DNA of 64,000 bases from contig NZ_LMCF01000021.1 of NCBI RefSeq assembly GCF_001623075.1, positions 1 through 64,000 of the forward strand, given 5' to 3'. Numbering within the stretch: the stretch's first letter is position 1; each line of letters begins with the position of its first letter. Below, in pieces: positions 43,389 to 53,006 of the stretch. This DNA comes from Pseudovibrio sp. Ad37 (GTDB lineage: Bacteria; Pseudomonadota; Alphaproteobacteria; Rhizobiales; Stappiaceae). The notes beneath the pieces were generated by a model, which ran no database searches, was not told the origin of the DNA, and saw only the letters and a program-made list of their open reading frames with translations. The position numbers and the translations under genes were made by a program.

Positions 43389-44627
43389 GTGTTTAATTTT
43401 TGCAAAACAGCTGCGGGCGGGTTCGCAGCGGCATTTATGATTACAAGTTCAGCGTATGCAGCAGGTGATTTGGTTATCAATCTTGATCAGACTGATCCTG
43501 CTCCAAAGAAAGCATTTGAAGACATCGTTGCAGGCTTCTCCAAGGAGAACCCGGACGTGAACGTCATCGTCAACACGATGCATAAGGAGGGCTATAAAAC
43601 CTCCATCCGCAACTTCCTCACAGCAGACGCGCCAGATCTGGCAACATGGTACGCAGGCAACCGCATGGCACCATTCGTCAATGCTGGCCTGTTTGAAGAC
43701 GTCTCGGATGTCTGGGAAGAAAATGGCCTTAACGAGCAGCTGAAATCAGCCGCCGCATCCATGACCATTGATGGCAAAAAATGGGGTGTGCCCTACACCT
43801 ACTACCAGTGGGGCATCTACTACCGCAAAGATATCTTTGAAGAGAAGGGCATTGCTGTTCCAACCAGCTGGGACGAGCTGGTTGCAGCGTCCGCAAAGCT
43901 CAAAGCAGCTGGCATTGACCCGTTCACAATCGGCACAAAAGCACTTTGGCCAACAGGCGGCTGGTTTGATTACATGAACCTGCGTGTCAACGGCTACGAG
44001 TTCCACATGGACCTCACCGCAGGCAAGGTGCCTTACACCGACCCGCGTGTGAAAGCGACTTTCGACAAGTGGGCAGAACTGGTTAAGCCAGGCTACTACA
44101 ACGCAAACCATGCGGCTTTGGACTGGCAGGAAGCTGTACCAGCACTCGTGCAGGGCAAAGCAGCAATGTACCTGATGGGCAACTTCGCAGTTGACGTGTT
44201 CAAAAACGGGGGCCTGAAGGAAGAGCAGATCGGCTTCATGCAGTTCCCGGAAATCACACCAGGCATTCCAATGGCTGAAGATGCTCCAACTGACACCATT
44301 CACATTCCGGCAAACGCCAAAAACAAGGAAGATGCGAAGAAGTTCCTTGCTTACATGGCACGTGCAGATGTGCAGACAGCAACAAACGTCACACTCGGTC
44401 AGCTGCCAGTAAACTCCGGTGCAGAGCGTCCTGAAGAGCGCATCCTGCAACAGGGCTTCGACATGCTCTCCAATGCGTACGCGCTGGCGCAGTTCTACGA
44501 CCGTGATGCTCCGGCAGCAATGGCAAAAGCTGGCATGGAAGGCTTCCAGGAATTCATGGTGAAGCCAGAGCGTGCTGACGCCATTCTGGACCGTCTCGAG
44601 AAGATCCGGACCCGCGTCTACAAGTAG
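43389..44627 (+). CDS. Sugar ABC transporter binding protein (family 1, CUT1)
   Basis: A 412-aa periplasmic protein with signal peptide FCKTAAGGFAAAFMITSSAYA. The mature part has PAPKKAFEDIVAGFSKENPDV and DAPDLATWYAGNRMAPFVNAG, then KWGVPYTYYQWGIYYRKDIF, typical of oligosaccharide-binding proteins. The start is GTG 43389 with GGGAGG 7 bases upstream; the frame reaching 43215 is not needed. By context it binds a beta-galactoside. A hairpin 22 bases after the stop may limit transcription of the permeases relative to this protein. Confidence 0.92.
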   Translation: MFNFCKTAAGGFAAAFMITSSAYAAGDLVINLDQTDPAPKKAFEDIVAGFSKENPDVNVIVNTMHKEGYKTSIRNFLTADAPDLATWYAGNRMAPFVNAGLFEDVSDVWEENGLNEQLKSAAASMTIDGKKWGVPYTYYQWGIYYRKDIFEEKGIAVPTSWDELVAASAKLKAAGIDPFTIGTKALWPTGGWFDYMNLRVNGYEFHMDLTAGKVPYTDPRVKATFDKWAELVKPGYYNANHAALDWQEAVPALVQGKAAMYLMGNFAVDVFKNGGLKEEQIGFMQFPEITPGIPMAEDAPTDTIHIPANAKNKEDAKKFLAYMARADVQTATNVTLGQLPVNSGAERPEERILQQGFDMLSNAYALAQFYDRDAPAAMAKAGMEGFQEFMVKPERADAILDRLEKIRTRVYK

Positions 44628-44649
44628 TAGATAAGCGGAATTCTTAAGT

Positions 44650-44675
44650 AGGGTGGCGGAAGATTTCGCCGCCCT
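44650..44675 (+). terminator. Intercistronic hairpin after binding-protein gene
   Basis: AGGGTGGCG and CGCCGCCCT pair around GAAGATTT. There is no T-run, so it is likely a stabilising or attenuating hairpin of the kind common after ABC binding-protein genes. Confidence 0.55.
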
Positions 44676-44727
44676 ATGCTCTAGGAATGAATAGCGCAGA
44701 AGCATGATCTTCTGCAGGAGGACATAG

Positions 44728-45705
44728 ATGAGCGAGCAGGCCTTGGCTCCTGTATCTTCCGGAAACTCACCAAAGTTTTCTGGAGGACCTGCCACATCAG
44801 GCGCCAGCAAAACCAGATCTTCAAAGTGGATTGCCAACCAGCGCAAACTTGCACCCTGGCTGTTTTTAGCGCCGGGTGTTGTGATGTTTTTGGTCTATGT
44901 GATCGCGCCAATCGGCCAGTCACTCTGGATCAGTTTGTATGAGTGGGATGGCATCGGCGTCAAAACATTCATCGGCATTGCAAACTATATTGAGCTTATA
45001 GATGACGAGGCATTTTACACCGCGCTGTACAACAACGTGTTGTGGCTCGTGCTGTACATGCTGGCGGTACCTGCCGGGCTGCTGATTGCGATTTTTCTCA
45101 ATCAGACTGTGACTGGTATTCGTATTTATAAATCTCTGTTTTTCTTCCCGTTTGTCATCAGTCAGATTGTCGTCGGCCTCATCTTCTCGTGGTTTTATGC
45201 ACCCAACTTCGGTTTGTTCACCAAACTGCTGGAGTTTGTGGGCATAGAAGGCATTGCCATCCTTGCTGATGAACGCTTTGTCACCTACGGCATCATCGTC
45301 GCCGGCCTTTGGCCGCAGATCGCATACTGCATGATCCTGTACCTGACGGGCCTCAACAACGTCTCACCAGACCAGATTGAAGCGGCACGACTGGATGGGG
45401 CCAAAGGCTGGAAGATGCTTTGGTATATCATCATCCCGCAGCTACGTCCGGCCACCTTCATTGCAGTTGTCGTCACAATCATCGGCGCCCTGCGCTCGTT
45501 TGATCTGGTCTCCATCATGACCAGCGGCGGCCCGTACGGTTCCAGCCGCGTGCTCTCCTATTACATGTACGAGCAAGCACTGTCTGAATACGGCTTCCGC
45601 ATGGGCTACGGTGCGTCCATCGCAGTTGTGCTCTTCGCCATCATGATGGTGTTCATCACGCTGTTTATCGTGCGTATGCTGAAAGATGAAAGGGAGGGCT
45701 ACTAA
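44728..45705 (+). CDS. Sugar ABC transporter permease (MalF type)
   Basis: A 325-aa inner-membrane protein with six or seven spans. The EAA loop reads EAARLDGAKGWKMLWYIIIPQLRP. A cytoplasmic N-terminal tail (residues 1-35) precedes the first span. It pairs with the MalG-type permease that follows one base after its stop. ATG 44728 has AGGAGG upstream. Confidence 0.94.
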   Translation: MSEQALAPVSSGNSPKFSGGPATSGASKTRSSKWIANQRKLAPWLFLAPGVVMFLVYVIAPIGQSLWISLYEWDGIGVKTFIGIANYIELIDDEAFYTALYNNVLWLVLYMLAVPAGLLIAIFLNQTVTGIRIYKSLFFFPFVISQIVVGLIFSWFYAPNFGLFTKLLEFVGIEGIAILADERFVTYGIIVAGLWPQIAYCMILYLTGLNNVSPDQIEAARLDGAKGWKMLWYIIIPQLRPATFIAVVVTIIGALRSFDLVSIMTSGGPYGSSRVLSYYMYEQALSEYGFRMGYGASIAVVLFAIMMVFITLFIVRMLKDEREGY

Positions 45706-45706
45706 G

Positions 45707-46555
45707 ATGTTTCCAACTCCCGTCGCAAATGCATCCGCACCAACCCGTGTTGCTTACAAGGTTGCACTGCCAATCTCCTTAGTGGTCTGGCTCTTACCGC
45801 TGATCGGGGTGATGGTCACCTCCATCCGCCCGGGCTCAGATCTTGCCATGGGCAACTACTTCGGTGTGCCGTCCTCGTTTGAGCTGGGTAACTACCTGAC
45901 CGTTTTCCAAAACACGCCCATGGGCCTGTTCATCATGAACTCGTTCAAGGTCACCATCCCAACCGTGATTGGTGCCATCGCCCTGTCATGCCTGACCGGA
46001 TACGCGCTGGCGACCTACAAGTTCAAAACCAACCTCTGGCTGTTCTTCATGTTCGTGGCTGGCAACTTCGTACCCTTTCAGATCCTCATGGTGCCGGTTC
46101 GTGATCTCACGCTGAAGATGGGCCTATACGACACGGTGACAGGTCTGGTGCTCTTTCACGTGGCCTTCCAGACGGGCTTTTGTACGCTGTTTATGCGCAA
46201 CTTCATCAAGGCACTGCCGAGTGAACTGATCGAAGCCGCCCGCGTGGAAGGCGTCTCGGAACTGCGCATCTTCTGGTTCGTGGTGCTGCCCCTCATGCGG
46301 CCTGCCATCGCGGCTTTGTCGGTGCTCATCTTCACCTTCATCTGGAATGACTTCTTCTGGGCGACCGTTCTGGTGCAGGGCACGCACGCCATGCCAGTCA
46401 CAGGCGGCATCATTTCGCTCAATGGCCAGTGGGTTGCACAATGGCATCTGGTATCAGCTGGGTCTGTCGTTGCAGCCATGCCGCCGGTCATCATGTTCTT
46501 CCTCATGCAAAAGCACTTCATTGCAGGGCTAACGCTGGGGGCGACCAAGGGCTGA
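45707..46555 (+). CDS. Sugar ABC transporter permease (MalG type)
   Basis: A 282-aa inner-membrane protein. The EAA loop reads EAARVEGVSELRIFWFVVLPLMRP, and the C-terminus HFIAGLTLGATKG is the usual MalG ending. ATG 45707 with AAAGGGAGGG upstream; the frame back to 45686 lies inside the preceding gene. Confidence 0.94.
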   Translation: MFPTPVANASAPTRVAYKVALPISLVVWLLPLIGVMVTSIRPGSDLAMGNYFGVPSSFELGNYLTVFQNTPMGLFIMNSFKVTIPTVIGAIALSCLTGYALATYKFKTNLWLFFMFVAGNFVPFQILMVPVRDLTLKMGLYDTVTGLVLFHVAFQTGFCTLFMRNFIKALPSELIEAARVEGVSELRIFWFVVLPLMRPAIAALSVLIFTFIWNDFFWATVLVQGTHAMPVTGGIISLNGQWVAQWHLVSAGSVVAAMPPVIMFFLMQKHFIAGLTLGATKG

Positions 46556-46564
46556 CAGAATACC

Positions 46565-46597
46565 GGAAGCAGGAATGTCCCAAGCAATCCTGCTTCC
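46565..46597 (+). terminator. Intercistronic hairpin between permease and dgoK
   Basis: GGAAGCAGGA and TCCTGCTTCC form a perfect 10-bp stem with a 13-base loop, followed by AAAAATCC rather than T. It separates the transport genes from the catabolic genes; partial termination or RNA processing is likely. Confidence 0.5.
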
Positions 46598-46675
46598 AAA
46601 AATCCATCAATGCCAAAGGCGCCTGAAAATGTGCCTGAAGCTAATAATAAACATAAAAGGGAACAGGGGGCATAA

Positions 46676-47653
46676 GTGAACCATATGGCATCGCCAGATA
46701 ACGACCTCCGTCAGATCACAACTGCAAGCAGCTGGGTCGCCGTTGATTGGGGGACCTCCAGTCTTCGTGCATGGCTGATTGACGAAAACGGTGTAACGCA
46801 AAGCAACGCAAAATCAACGCAAGGTGCAGGAACACTGCAACCTTCTGAATTTGAGGGTGTTTTACTGGGCCTGGTCGGAGACTGGTTACATAGCAACGCA
46901 AAACCAACGCAAGTGTTCATTTGCGGCATGGCTGGCAGCCGTCAGGGCTGGCAAGAGGCGGAATATGTGCCTGTGCCAACCAAACTGACAGAACTGCACC
47001 ATCATCTGGTTGCACCCAAAACAAGTAATGCCCGTATCCAACCGTTCATAGTGCCCGGTCTCTGCCAAAAATCAGAGCAGCATCCGGATGTTATGCGCGG
47101 AGAAGAGACACTCCTGCTCGGCATTCTGGATGAGTTATCCGACAAATCCGGCGTTTTCTGCCTGCCTGGCACCCACAGCAAATGGGTAGAGATGGAAGAG
47201 GGGACAGTAACGCGAACCTCCACCTTCCTGAGTGGAGAGTTATTCGCGCTCATCGCCAAACAATCCATCCTCCGCCATTCGCTGGATACGCAGGCAGAGC
47301 TGGACAAAGATGTTTTCCTCACCACGCTGGATCAGCTGAAAAATCAGGAAGCTACACTGCTCGGCAACCTGTTTGGTCTGCGCGCCGGACAACTGCTCAA
47401 CGACACCAGCACACAGGCAGGCGCTTCCAAACTTTCCGCACTTGTTATCGGAACAGAGCTTCTCGACATGCTCGCAAAGTGCGGGGACAACCCACCCAAG
47501 CAAGTCCACCTCGTTGGGGGCAACACGCTTGCACAAAATTACGCGCTGGCCCTGCAACATCTCGGCTTAACACCGATCGTGCATGATGCAGACAAAGCCG
47601 CACTCACTGGACTATCCGCCGTCAGACAAGGGGCACTCAATGACAACAGTTAA
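46676..47653 (+). CDS. dgoK: 2-dehydro-3-deoxygalactonokinase DgoK
   Basis: A 325-aa sugar kinase phosphorylating 2-keto-3-deoxygalactonate with ATP. It has VAVDWGTSSLRAWLIDENG (phosphate-1 motif DWGTSSLR), VFICGMAGSRQGW, FCLPGTHSKWVEM and SALVIGTELLDML. The start is GTG 46676 with ATG 46685 as alternative; GGAACAGGGGG precedes. It overlaps dgoA by 14 bases. Confidence 0.93.
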   Translation: MNHMASPDNDLRQITTASSWVAVDWGTSSLRAWLIDENGVTQSNAKSTQGAGTLQPSEFEGVLLGLVGDWLHSNAKPTQVFICGMAGSRQGWQEAEYVPVPTKLTELHHHLVAPKTSNARIQPFIVPGLCQKSEQHPDVMRGEETLLLGILDELSDKSGVFCLPGTHSKWVEMEEGTVTRTSTFLSGELFALIAKQSILRHSLDTQAELDKDVFLTTLDQLKNQEATLLGNLFGLRAGQLLNDTSTQAGASKLSALVIGTELLDMLAKCGDNPPKQVHLVGGNTLAQNYALALQHLGLTPIVHDADKAALTGLSAVRQGALNDNS

Positions 47654-48278
47654 ACAAACACCAGAGCGCAACCTCATGGCTATCCTCCGTGGAGTAAAGC
47701 CAACCGAAATTCTGGATATTGTGGAAGTGCTTATAGAAGCAGGGTTTTCACAGATCGAAGTGCCACTCAACTCACCGGACGCTCTCAAATCTATCAGGAT
47801 GGCGCAAGAAAAGTTCGGCAAGTTATCCGCTATCGGCGCGGGGACAGTTCTCACCGCGGAGCAAGTCAAACAAGTCCGCGCAGCAGGCGGAACCTTCATT
47901 GTCTCTCCCAACTACGATGAAGACGTTATCCGCACCACCAAAGCGGAAGGCATGGCATCTTATCCGGGCGTTCTCACCCCGACGGAATGCTTTGCAGCGC
48001 TGAAAGCAGGCGCAGACGCGCTCAAGATCTTCCCGGCCTTTCAGGTGGGAGTAAAAGGCATTCAGGCAGTGCGTGCAGTTCTGCCAAAAGAAACTCTGGT
48101 CTACGCCGTTGGCGGTGTCGGCCCTGCGGAATTTGCGCAATATGTGGAAGCAGGCTGTCAGGGCTTCGGCATGGCAAGCAATCTATACAAGCCGGGCTTT
48201 ACGGCAGCGCAGGTTTCTGAAAACGCAAAAGAAATGGTTGCAGCATACGATGCGCTCAAACTCGGAGAGAGTGCATGA
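47640..48278 (+). CDS. dgoA: 2-dehydro-3-deoxy-6-phosphogalactonate aldolase DgoA
   Basis: A 212-aa class I aldolase of the KDPG/KHG family. Catalytic Glu40 is in FSQIEVPLNSP and the Schiff-base Lys129 in GADALKIFPAFQVG. It splits KDPGal into pyruvate and glyceraldehyde 3-phosphate. ATG 47640 overlaps the end of dgoK by 14 bases; the frame back to 47583 is inside dgoK. The stop overlaps the lactonase ATG (ATGA). Confidence 0.94.
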   Translation: MTTVKQTPERNLMAILRGVKPTEILDIVEVLIEAGFSQIEVPLNSPDALKSIRMAQEKFGKLSAIGAGTVLTAEQVKQVRAAGGTFIVSPNYDEDVIRTTKAEGMASYPGVLTPTECFAALKAGADALKIFPAFQVGVKGIQAVRAVLPKETLVYAVGGVGPAEFAQYVEAGCQGFGMASNLYKPGFTAAQVSENAKEMVAAYDALKLGESA

Positions 48279-49147
48279 GTGAGCCATATGTTTTCGCCAA
48301 AACAGAATGCAGCTTAGGGGAGGGCCCTCTTTGGAGCGCCCGCCATGACGCGCTGTTTTGGGTGGACATCAACAACCATCTGGTGCTGAAAAAGGGCATA
48401 ACCGGTCCTATTGAAACATGGAAGTTCGATGAGCCGGTCTCCGCCTTTGCGCAGATCCCAAGCAGCGATGACTTCATGTTATCCTCTGCAACAGGTCTGT
48501 ATCGCTGGTCTCCGGGAATGCACAGTCGCAACCTTATCCTCCCTGTAGAGGACCAAAACCCCGTCACCCGCTCCAACGACGCCCGCACCGACCGTACCGG
48601 CGGGTTCTGGATTTCCTCCATGGGCCACAAGGCAGAAAAAGGCGCAGGTAGCCTTTATCGTTTTTTCAAAGGGGAATTAGTGAAGGTTGCTGGGGACATC
48701 ACAATCCCGAATTCCCTTTGTTTCTCGCCAGATGGGGACACTGCGTACTTTTCAGACACGGTGACATCTCAGATCATCAAATGGTCACTAAATGCGCAAA
48801 CTGGCCTGCCAGAAGGGCCCGCGGAGATATTTGCTGATATCTCCGGGACAGGATTTGGCCCCGACGGTTCCGTGGTTGATGCTGAGGGATATCTCTGGAA
48901 CGCTCAATGGGGCGGATACAGAGTCGTTCGCTATAAACCTGATGGAATGGTGGATCGCATTATTGAGATTGACGCAAGTCAGGCATCTTGTCCTGCGTTT
49001 GGTGGGGCCGACTACAAAACGCTGTTCATTACCACGGCTCGCGAAAACCTGAGTGAGGAGCAATTGGCGAAAGAGCCTCTCGCTGGATCGGTTTTTGCAG
49101 TCCCTATTGATACTCCAGGTCTGCCGGACCCTGAACTACAAATGTGA
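48275..49147 (+). CDS. SMP-30/gluconolactonase-family sugar lactonase
   Basis: A 290-aa six-bladed beta-propeller, probably hydrolysing D-galactono-1,4-lactone. The metal-binding Glu is in ECSLGEGPLWS, with the conserved RSNDARTDRTGGFWISSMG and PNSLCFSPDGDTAYFSDT. It overlaps dgoA by ATGA and is followed by the GH42 gene. The galactonolactone assignment is from operon context; the family also handles gluconate and arabinonate lactones. Confidence 0.9.
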   Translation: MSEPYVFAKTECSLGEGPLWSARHDALFWVDINNHLVLKKGITGPIETWKFDEPVSAFAQIPSSDDFMLSSATGLYRWSPGMHSRNLILPVEDQNPVTRSNDARTDRTGGFWISSMGHKAEKGAGSLYRFFKGELVKVAGDITIPNSLCFSPDGDTAYFSDTVTSQIIKWSLNAQTGLPEGPAEIFADISGTGFGPDGSVVDAEGYLWNAQWGGYRVVRYKPDGMVDRIIEIDASQASCPAFGGADYKTLFITTARENLSEEQLAKEPLAGSVFAVPIDTPGLPDPELQM

Positions 49148-49151
49148 TCTC

Positions 49152-51152
49152 ATGAGCGATAAGAAACACTTAGGTATCTGTTACTACCCAGAACATTGGT
49201 CAGAGGACTTATGGCAGCAAGACGCCAAAGAAATGGCCGAGCTGGGCATTACCTATGTGCGCATCGCTGAGTTTGCCTGGTCGCGCATTGAGCCTGAACC
49301 TGGGCGTTTCTCATGGGATTGGCTGGACAGCGCAATTGAGACTCTCGCAAGTGCGGGTCTCAAGATCGTGATGTGCACCCCAACCGCCACCCCGCCGCGC
49401 TGGATGGTGGATAAACACCCGGACATGCTCGCCGTTGACGAGAACGGCCACCTCCGAAAATTCGGCAGCCGCCGCCACTACTGCTTCTCCCACGAAGGTT
49501 ACCGCTGGGAATCCCGCCGGATCACAGAAATCCTCGCTGAGCGATATGGTAATCACCCCTCCGTCGCAGCTTGGCAAACCGATAATGAGTACGGCTGTCA
49601 TGAGACAGTCCGCTCTTGGTCTGGCTCCGCCCACAAGGCCTTCCAACTCTGGCTGGCGCAAAAGTACGGCAATATCAAAGCCTTGAATGAGACTTGGGGC
49701 AATGTGTTCTGGTCAATGGAATACAACAGCTTTGAGCAGGTCGACCTACCAAACCTGACGGTGACAGAGAGTAACCCGTCTCATAGGCTTGATTTCAAAA
49801 GGTTTTCATCAGATCAAGTTGCTGAGTTCAATGGTGAGCAAGTCGATATCCTGCGCAAGCTCTCTCCGGGTCGCGCAATCCTCCATAATTTCATGGGTAA
49901 CACGTTTTCCTTCGACCACTACAAAGTCGGAGACCAGCTCGATATCTCCAGCTGGGATTGCTATCCCCTTGGGTTCCATAGCCAATATCAGATGGAGAAC
50001 CCGCTGGGCACACCGGATGGCTACTGGGAAGACTACTTCCAGCAAGGTGATCCCGATTTTCAGGCCTTCCACCACGACCTTTACAGACAAGCGGGTCATG
50101 GCCGCCTCTGGATCATGGAGCTGCAACCCGGCCCCGTGAATTGGGCGCCGTATAACCCGATCCCACTGAAAGGAATGGTGCGCCTGTGGAGCTGGGAAGC
50201 TTTCGCTCATGGTGCTGAAACCACAAGCTATTTCCGCTGGCGACAGGCCCCATTCGCACAGGAGCAAATGCATGCAGGGCTCAAGCAGACCGATAATAAG
50301 CCTGCGCAGGCGTATGTCGAAGCCGCTCAGGTTGCCCGCGAAATTGAGGAGCTGGGCGCCTTCACCCCGTCAGAAGCTCCTGTTGCACTCATTGTTGACT
50401 ACGAAAGCCACTGGGCACACGAAACTCAGCAGCAGGGTCAAGACTTTAGCTACTTCCGTCTCGTCCTTTCCTACTACCGTGCGCTGAGACAAAAGGGCGT
50501 CGATGTAGAAGTCATTAGACCAGCCTCTCAGGACTTATCCCCCTACAAGCTGGTCATTGTCCCCGCTCTTTATGCAATGAGCGAGGAACTCTCAGAAAAC
50601 CTCAAAGCCTATATCGAGTTTGGCGGTGTCGTCCTCGGTGGTCCCCGTCTTGCGCAAAAAGACAAGAACTACCAGATCTCTCAAAAGACCCTACATCTTC
50701 CTGAACCCTTTGAAGGCGTTGAGGTTCTGCGCGTCAGCACCAGCCCGATAAAGTTCGCGACACCAGTCTCAGATCTGGCAGATCAGGAACGCGGCAAAGC
50801 CTACGTCTGGCAAGAAGAGGTCACCACCAGCTTGCCAATCCTGTTCGAAGACGAGAGCGGCCAACCGATCTTCATGGGCGAAAACAACATCTACTACGTC
50901 TCCGCCTGGGCCGACCCAACACTCATGGGCGCCATTTTGGACGAGGTCTTCAAGCCTGCAAAAATTGATAAGGTGGAATTGCCGAGCGGATTGAGAAGAA
51001 GCAAAACATCTGTTGGCACCTTCTACTATAACTATTCGAAAAATAAGATGAATTTGAAAGCGCTGCGTCTTGCTGATGCAGCAGAATTGGATGGATTGGA
51101 GCTGCCTCCAGCAGGGGTTGCTCTGGTTCGGGAAGGAACTGAAGAGCTATGA
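49152..51152 (+). CDS. GH42 beta-galactosidase
   Basis: A 666-aa glycoside hydrolase with no signal peptide, so cytoplasmic. It opens [20 protein letters not shown]. The acid/base Glu is in [10 protein letters not shown] and the nucleophile Glu in [16 protein letters not shown] trimerisation domain ([12 protein letters not shown], then [15 protein letters not shown]) and a C-terminal small domain follow. It releases galactose from the imported galactoside. ATG 49152 is chosen; the longer frame to 49053 is inside the lactonase gene. It overlaps the dehydratase ATG by four bases. Confidence 0.94.
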   Translation: MSDKKHLGICYYPEHWSEDLWQQDAKEMAELGITYVRIAEFAWSRIEPEPGRFSWDWLDSAIETLASAGLKIVMCTPTATPPRWMVDKHPDMLAVDENGHLRKFGSRRHYCFSHEGYRWESRRITEILAERYGNHPSVAAWQTDNEYGCHETVRSWSGSAHKAFQLWLAQKYGNIKALNETWGNVFWSMEYNSFEQVDLPNLTVTESNPSHRLDFKRFSSDQVAEFNGEQVDILRKLSPGRAILHNFMGNTFSFDHYKVGDQLDISSWDCYPLGFHSQYQMENPLGTPDGYWEDYFQQGDPDFQAFHHDLYRQAGHGRLWIMELQPGPVNWAPYNPIPLKGMVRLWSWEAFAHGAETTSYFRWRQAPFAQEQMHAGLKQTDNKPAQAYVEAAQVAREIEELGAFTPSEAPVALIVDYESHWAHETQQQGQDFSYFRLVLSYYRALRQKGVDVEVIRPASQDLSPYKLVIVPALYAMSEELSENLKAYIEFGGVVLGGPRLAQKDKNYQISQKTLHLPEPFEGVEVLRVSTSPIKFATPVSDLADQERGKAYVWQEEVTTSLPILFEDESGQPIFMGENNIYYVSAWADPTLMGAILDEVFKPAKIDKVELPSGLRRSKTSVGTFYYNYSKNKMNLKALRLADAAELDGLELPPAGVALVREGTEEL

Positions 51153-52942
51153 CTGAAGCTCCAAAAACAAAACTCCGCTCACAAGAGTGGTTTGACTCGC
51201 CAGACGATCCGGGCATGACCGCACTGTATCTGGAGCGCTACCTGAATTACGGCATTACGCGTGAAGAGCTTCAGTCAGGCAGACCGATTATCGGTATTGC
51301 CCAGACGGGGTCCGATTTATCCCCGTGCAACCGCCACCATCTGGTGCTGGCAGAGCGCGTGCGCGAAGGTATCCGCGAAATGGGCGGCATCTGCTTCGAG
51401 TTTCCTGTTCATCCTATTCAGGAAACCGGCAAACGCCCGACTGCAGCGCTTGATCGCAACCTTGCCTATCTCGGGCTTGTCGAAACGCTCTACGGTTATC
51501 CGCTCGATGGTGTTGTGCTGACCATCGGCTGTGACAAGACCACGCCAGCGCTGCTCATGGCCGCCGCAACCGTCAACATTCCTGCCATCTGCCTGACCGT
51601 TGGACCAATGCTCAATGGGTATCACAAGGGGGAGCGTGTTGGTTCCGGCACGGTTATCTGGAAAGCCCGCAAGATGTTGGCGACCGGAGAGATCGACTAC
51701 AAAGAGTTCATGGAAATGGCCGCAGATTCTGCGCCATCCGTTGGTTACTGCAACACCATGGGTACGGCGTCTACCATGAATTCGCTGGCGGAAGCTCTGG
51801 GCATGAGTCTGCCCGGTTGCGCATCTATCCCCGCGCCATATCGCGAACGCGGTCAGATCTCCTATGAGACCGGTAAGCGGATCGTGCAGATGGTGCATGA
51901 CGATCAAAAGCCGTCAGACGTCCTCACCCGCAAGGCGTTTGAAAACGCAATTGCAGTGAACTCGGCCATCGGCGGTTCAACCAATGCGCCAATACATATC
52001 AACGCTATCGCACGACATATCGGCGTTGAGCTGCACAACGATGATTGGCAGAACCTAGGCCATAAAATCCCACTGCTTGCCAACGTTCAACCGGCTGGGG
52101 CTTACCTTTCAGAAGAGTTCCATCGTGCAGGCGGTATACCGGGCATCTTCTCAGAGCTGATGAAACACGACCACATCCATAAAGATGCTGTCACTGTTTC
52201 AGGAAAGACCACAGGTGAAATCTATGGAGAGAGCACAGTCGCTGACTACGACGTGATCTACCCCTATGATAAGCCGATGATGAAAGACGCCGGGTTCCTC
52301 AACCTCAAAGGCAACCTCTTCAAATCCGCAATCATGAAAACCTCTGTGATTTCAAAGGATTTCAGAGAGCGTTATCTGTCTAATCCAGATGACCTGGATG
52401 CTTTTGAGGGTAAAGTTGTGGTGTTTGATGGTCCTGAAGAGTACCACCACAACATCAACAACGAGGCTCTTGGCATTGACGCCAACACAATCCTCGTCAT
52501 TCGCGGAACTGGCCCGATCGGCTATCCGGGCGGTGCTGAGGTTGTGAACATGCAGCCGCCGGATGAACTCTTGAAGCAAGGCATTGATGCACTGCCGTGT
52601 ATCGGTGATGGTCGCCAGTCAGGCACCTCCGGCTCTCCCTCTATCCTCAACGCATCCCCGGAAGCCGCCGTCATGGGTGGCCTAGCTCTGTTGCGTAACG
52701 GAGATATCGTTCGCCTTGATCTGAACAAGGGGGACGCGAATGTGCTGATCTCTGAGGAGGAGCTGGCGAAGCGAAAGCAGGAGCTAGCTGAAAGTGGTGG
52801 CTATGAATTCCCTGAGCATCAAACGCCATGGCAGGAAATCCAGCGGGGTATCGTAGATCAGTTTGATGAAGGCATGGTGCTGAAGCCAGCAGTCAAATAC
52901 CAGCGCATCGCGCAAAAAGGCCTGCCGCGTCATAGTCATTGA
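51149..52942 (+). CDS. IlvD/Edd-family sugar-acid dehydratase, probable galactonate dehydratase
   Basis: A 597-aa Fe-S enzyme related to xylonate and L-arabonate dehydratases. Cluster ligands are the Cys in [22 protein letters not shown] and [19 protein letters not shown]. Other marks are [13 protein letters not shown] and [16 protein letters not shown]. The C-terminus PRHSH is typical of the sugar-acid branch, not of IlvD. In this operon the likely reaction is galactonate to 2-keto-3-deoxygalactonate, making it an analogue of DgoD. Arabonate or fuconate activity cannot be excluded. Confidence 0.88.
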   Translation: MTEAPKTKLRSQEWFDSPDDPGMTALYLERYLNYGITREELQSGRPIIGIAQTGSDLSPCNRHHLVLAERVREGIREMGGICFEFPVHPIQETGKRPTAALDRNLAYLGLVETLYGYPLDGVVLTIGCDKTTPALLMAAATVNIPAICLTVGPMLNGYHKGERVGSGTVIWKARKMLATGEIDYKEFMEMAADSAPSVGYCNTMGTASTMNSLAEALGMSLPGCASIPAPYRERGQISYETGKRIVQMVHDDQKPSDVLTRKAFENAIAVNSAIGGSTNAPIHINAIARHIGVELHNDDWQNLGHKIPLLANVQPAGAYLSEEFHRAGGIPGIFSELMKHDHIHKDAVTVSGKTTGEIYGESTVADYDVIYPYDKPMMKDAGFLNLKGNLFKSAIMKTSVISKDFRERYLSNPDDLDAFEGKVVVFDGPEEYHHNINNEALGIDANTILVIRGTGPIGYPGGAEVVNMQPPDELLKQGIDALPCIGDGRQSGTSGSPSILNASPEAAVMGGLALLRNGDIVRLDLNKGDANVLISEEELAKRKQELAESGGYEFPEHQTPWQEIQRGIVDQFDEGMVLKPAVKYQRIAQKGLPRHSH

Positions 52943-52963
52943 TAGTGGTTCAAAACGAAAAAA

Positions 52964-52990
52964 GCCGCCTCAGTTTGAGGCGGCTTTTTT
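52964..52990. terminator. Bidirectional rho-independent terminator
   Basis: GCCGCCTCA and TGAGGCGGC pair around GTT, with an A-run on the left and a T-run on the right. It separates the galactoside operon from convergent putA. Confidence 0.92.
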
Positions 52991-53006
52991 GTTGTTTAAG
53001 AACAGC

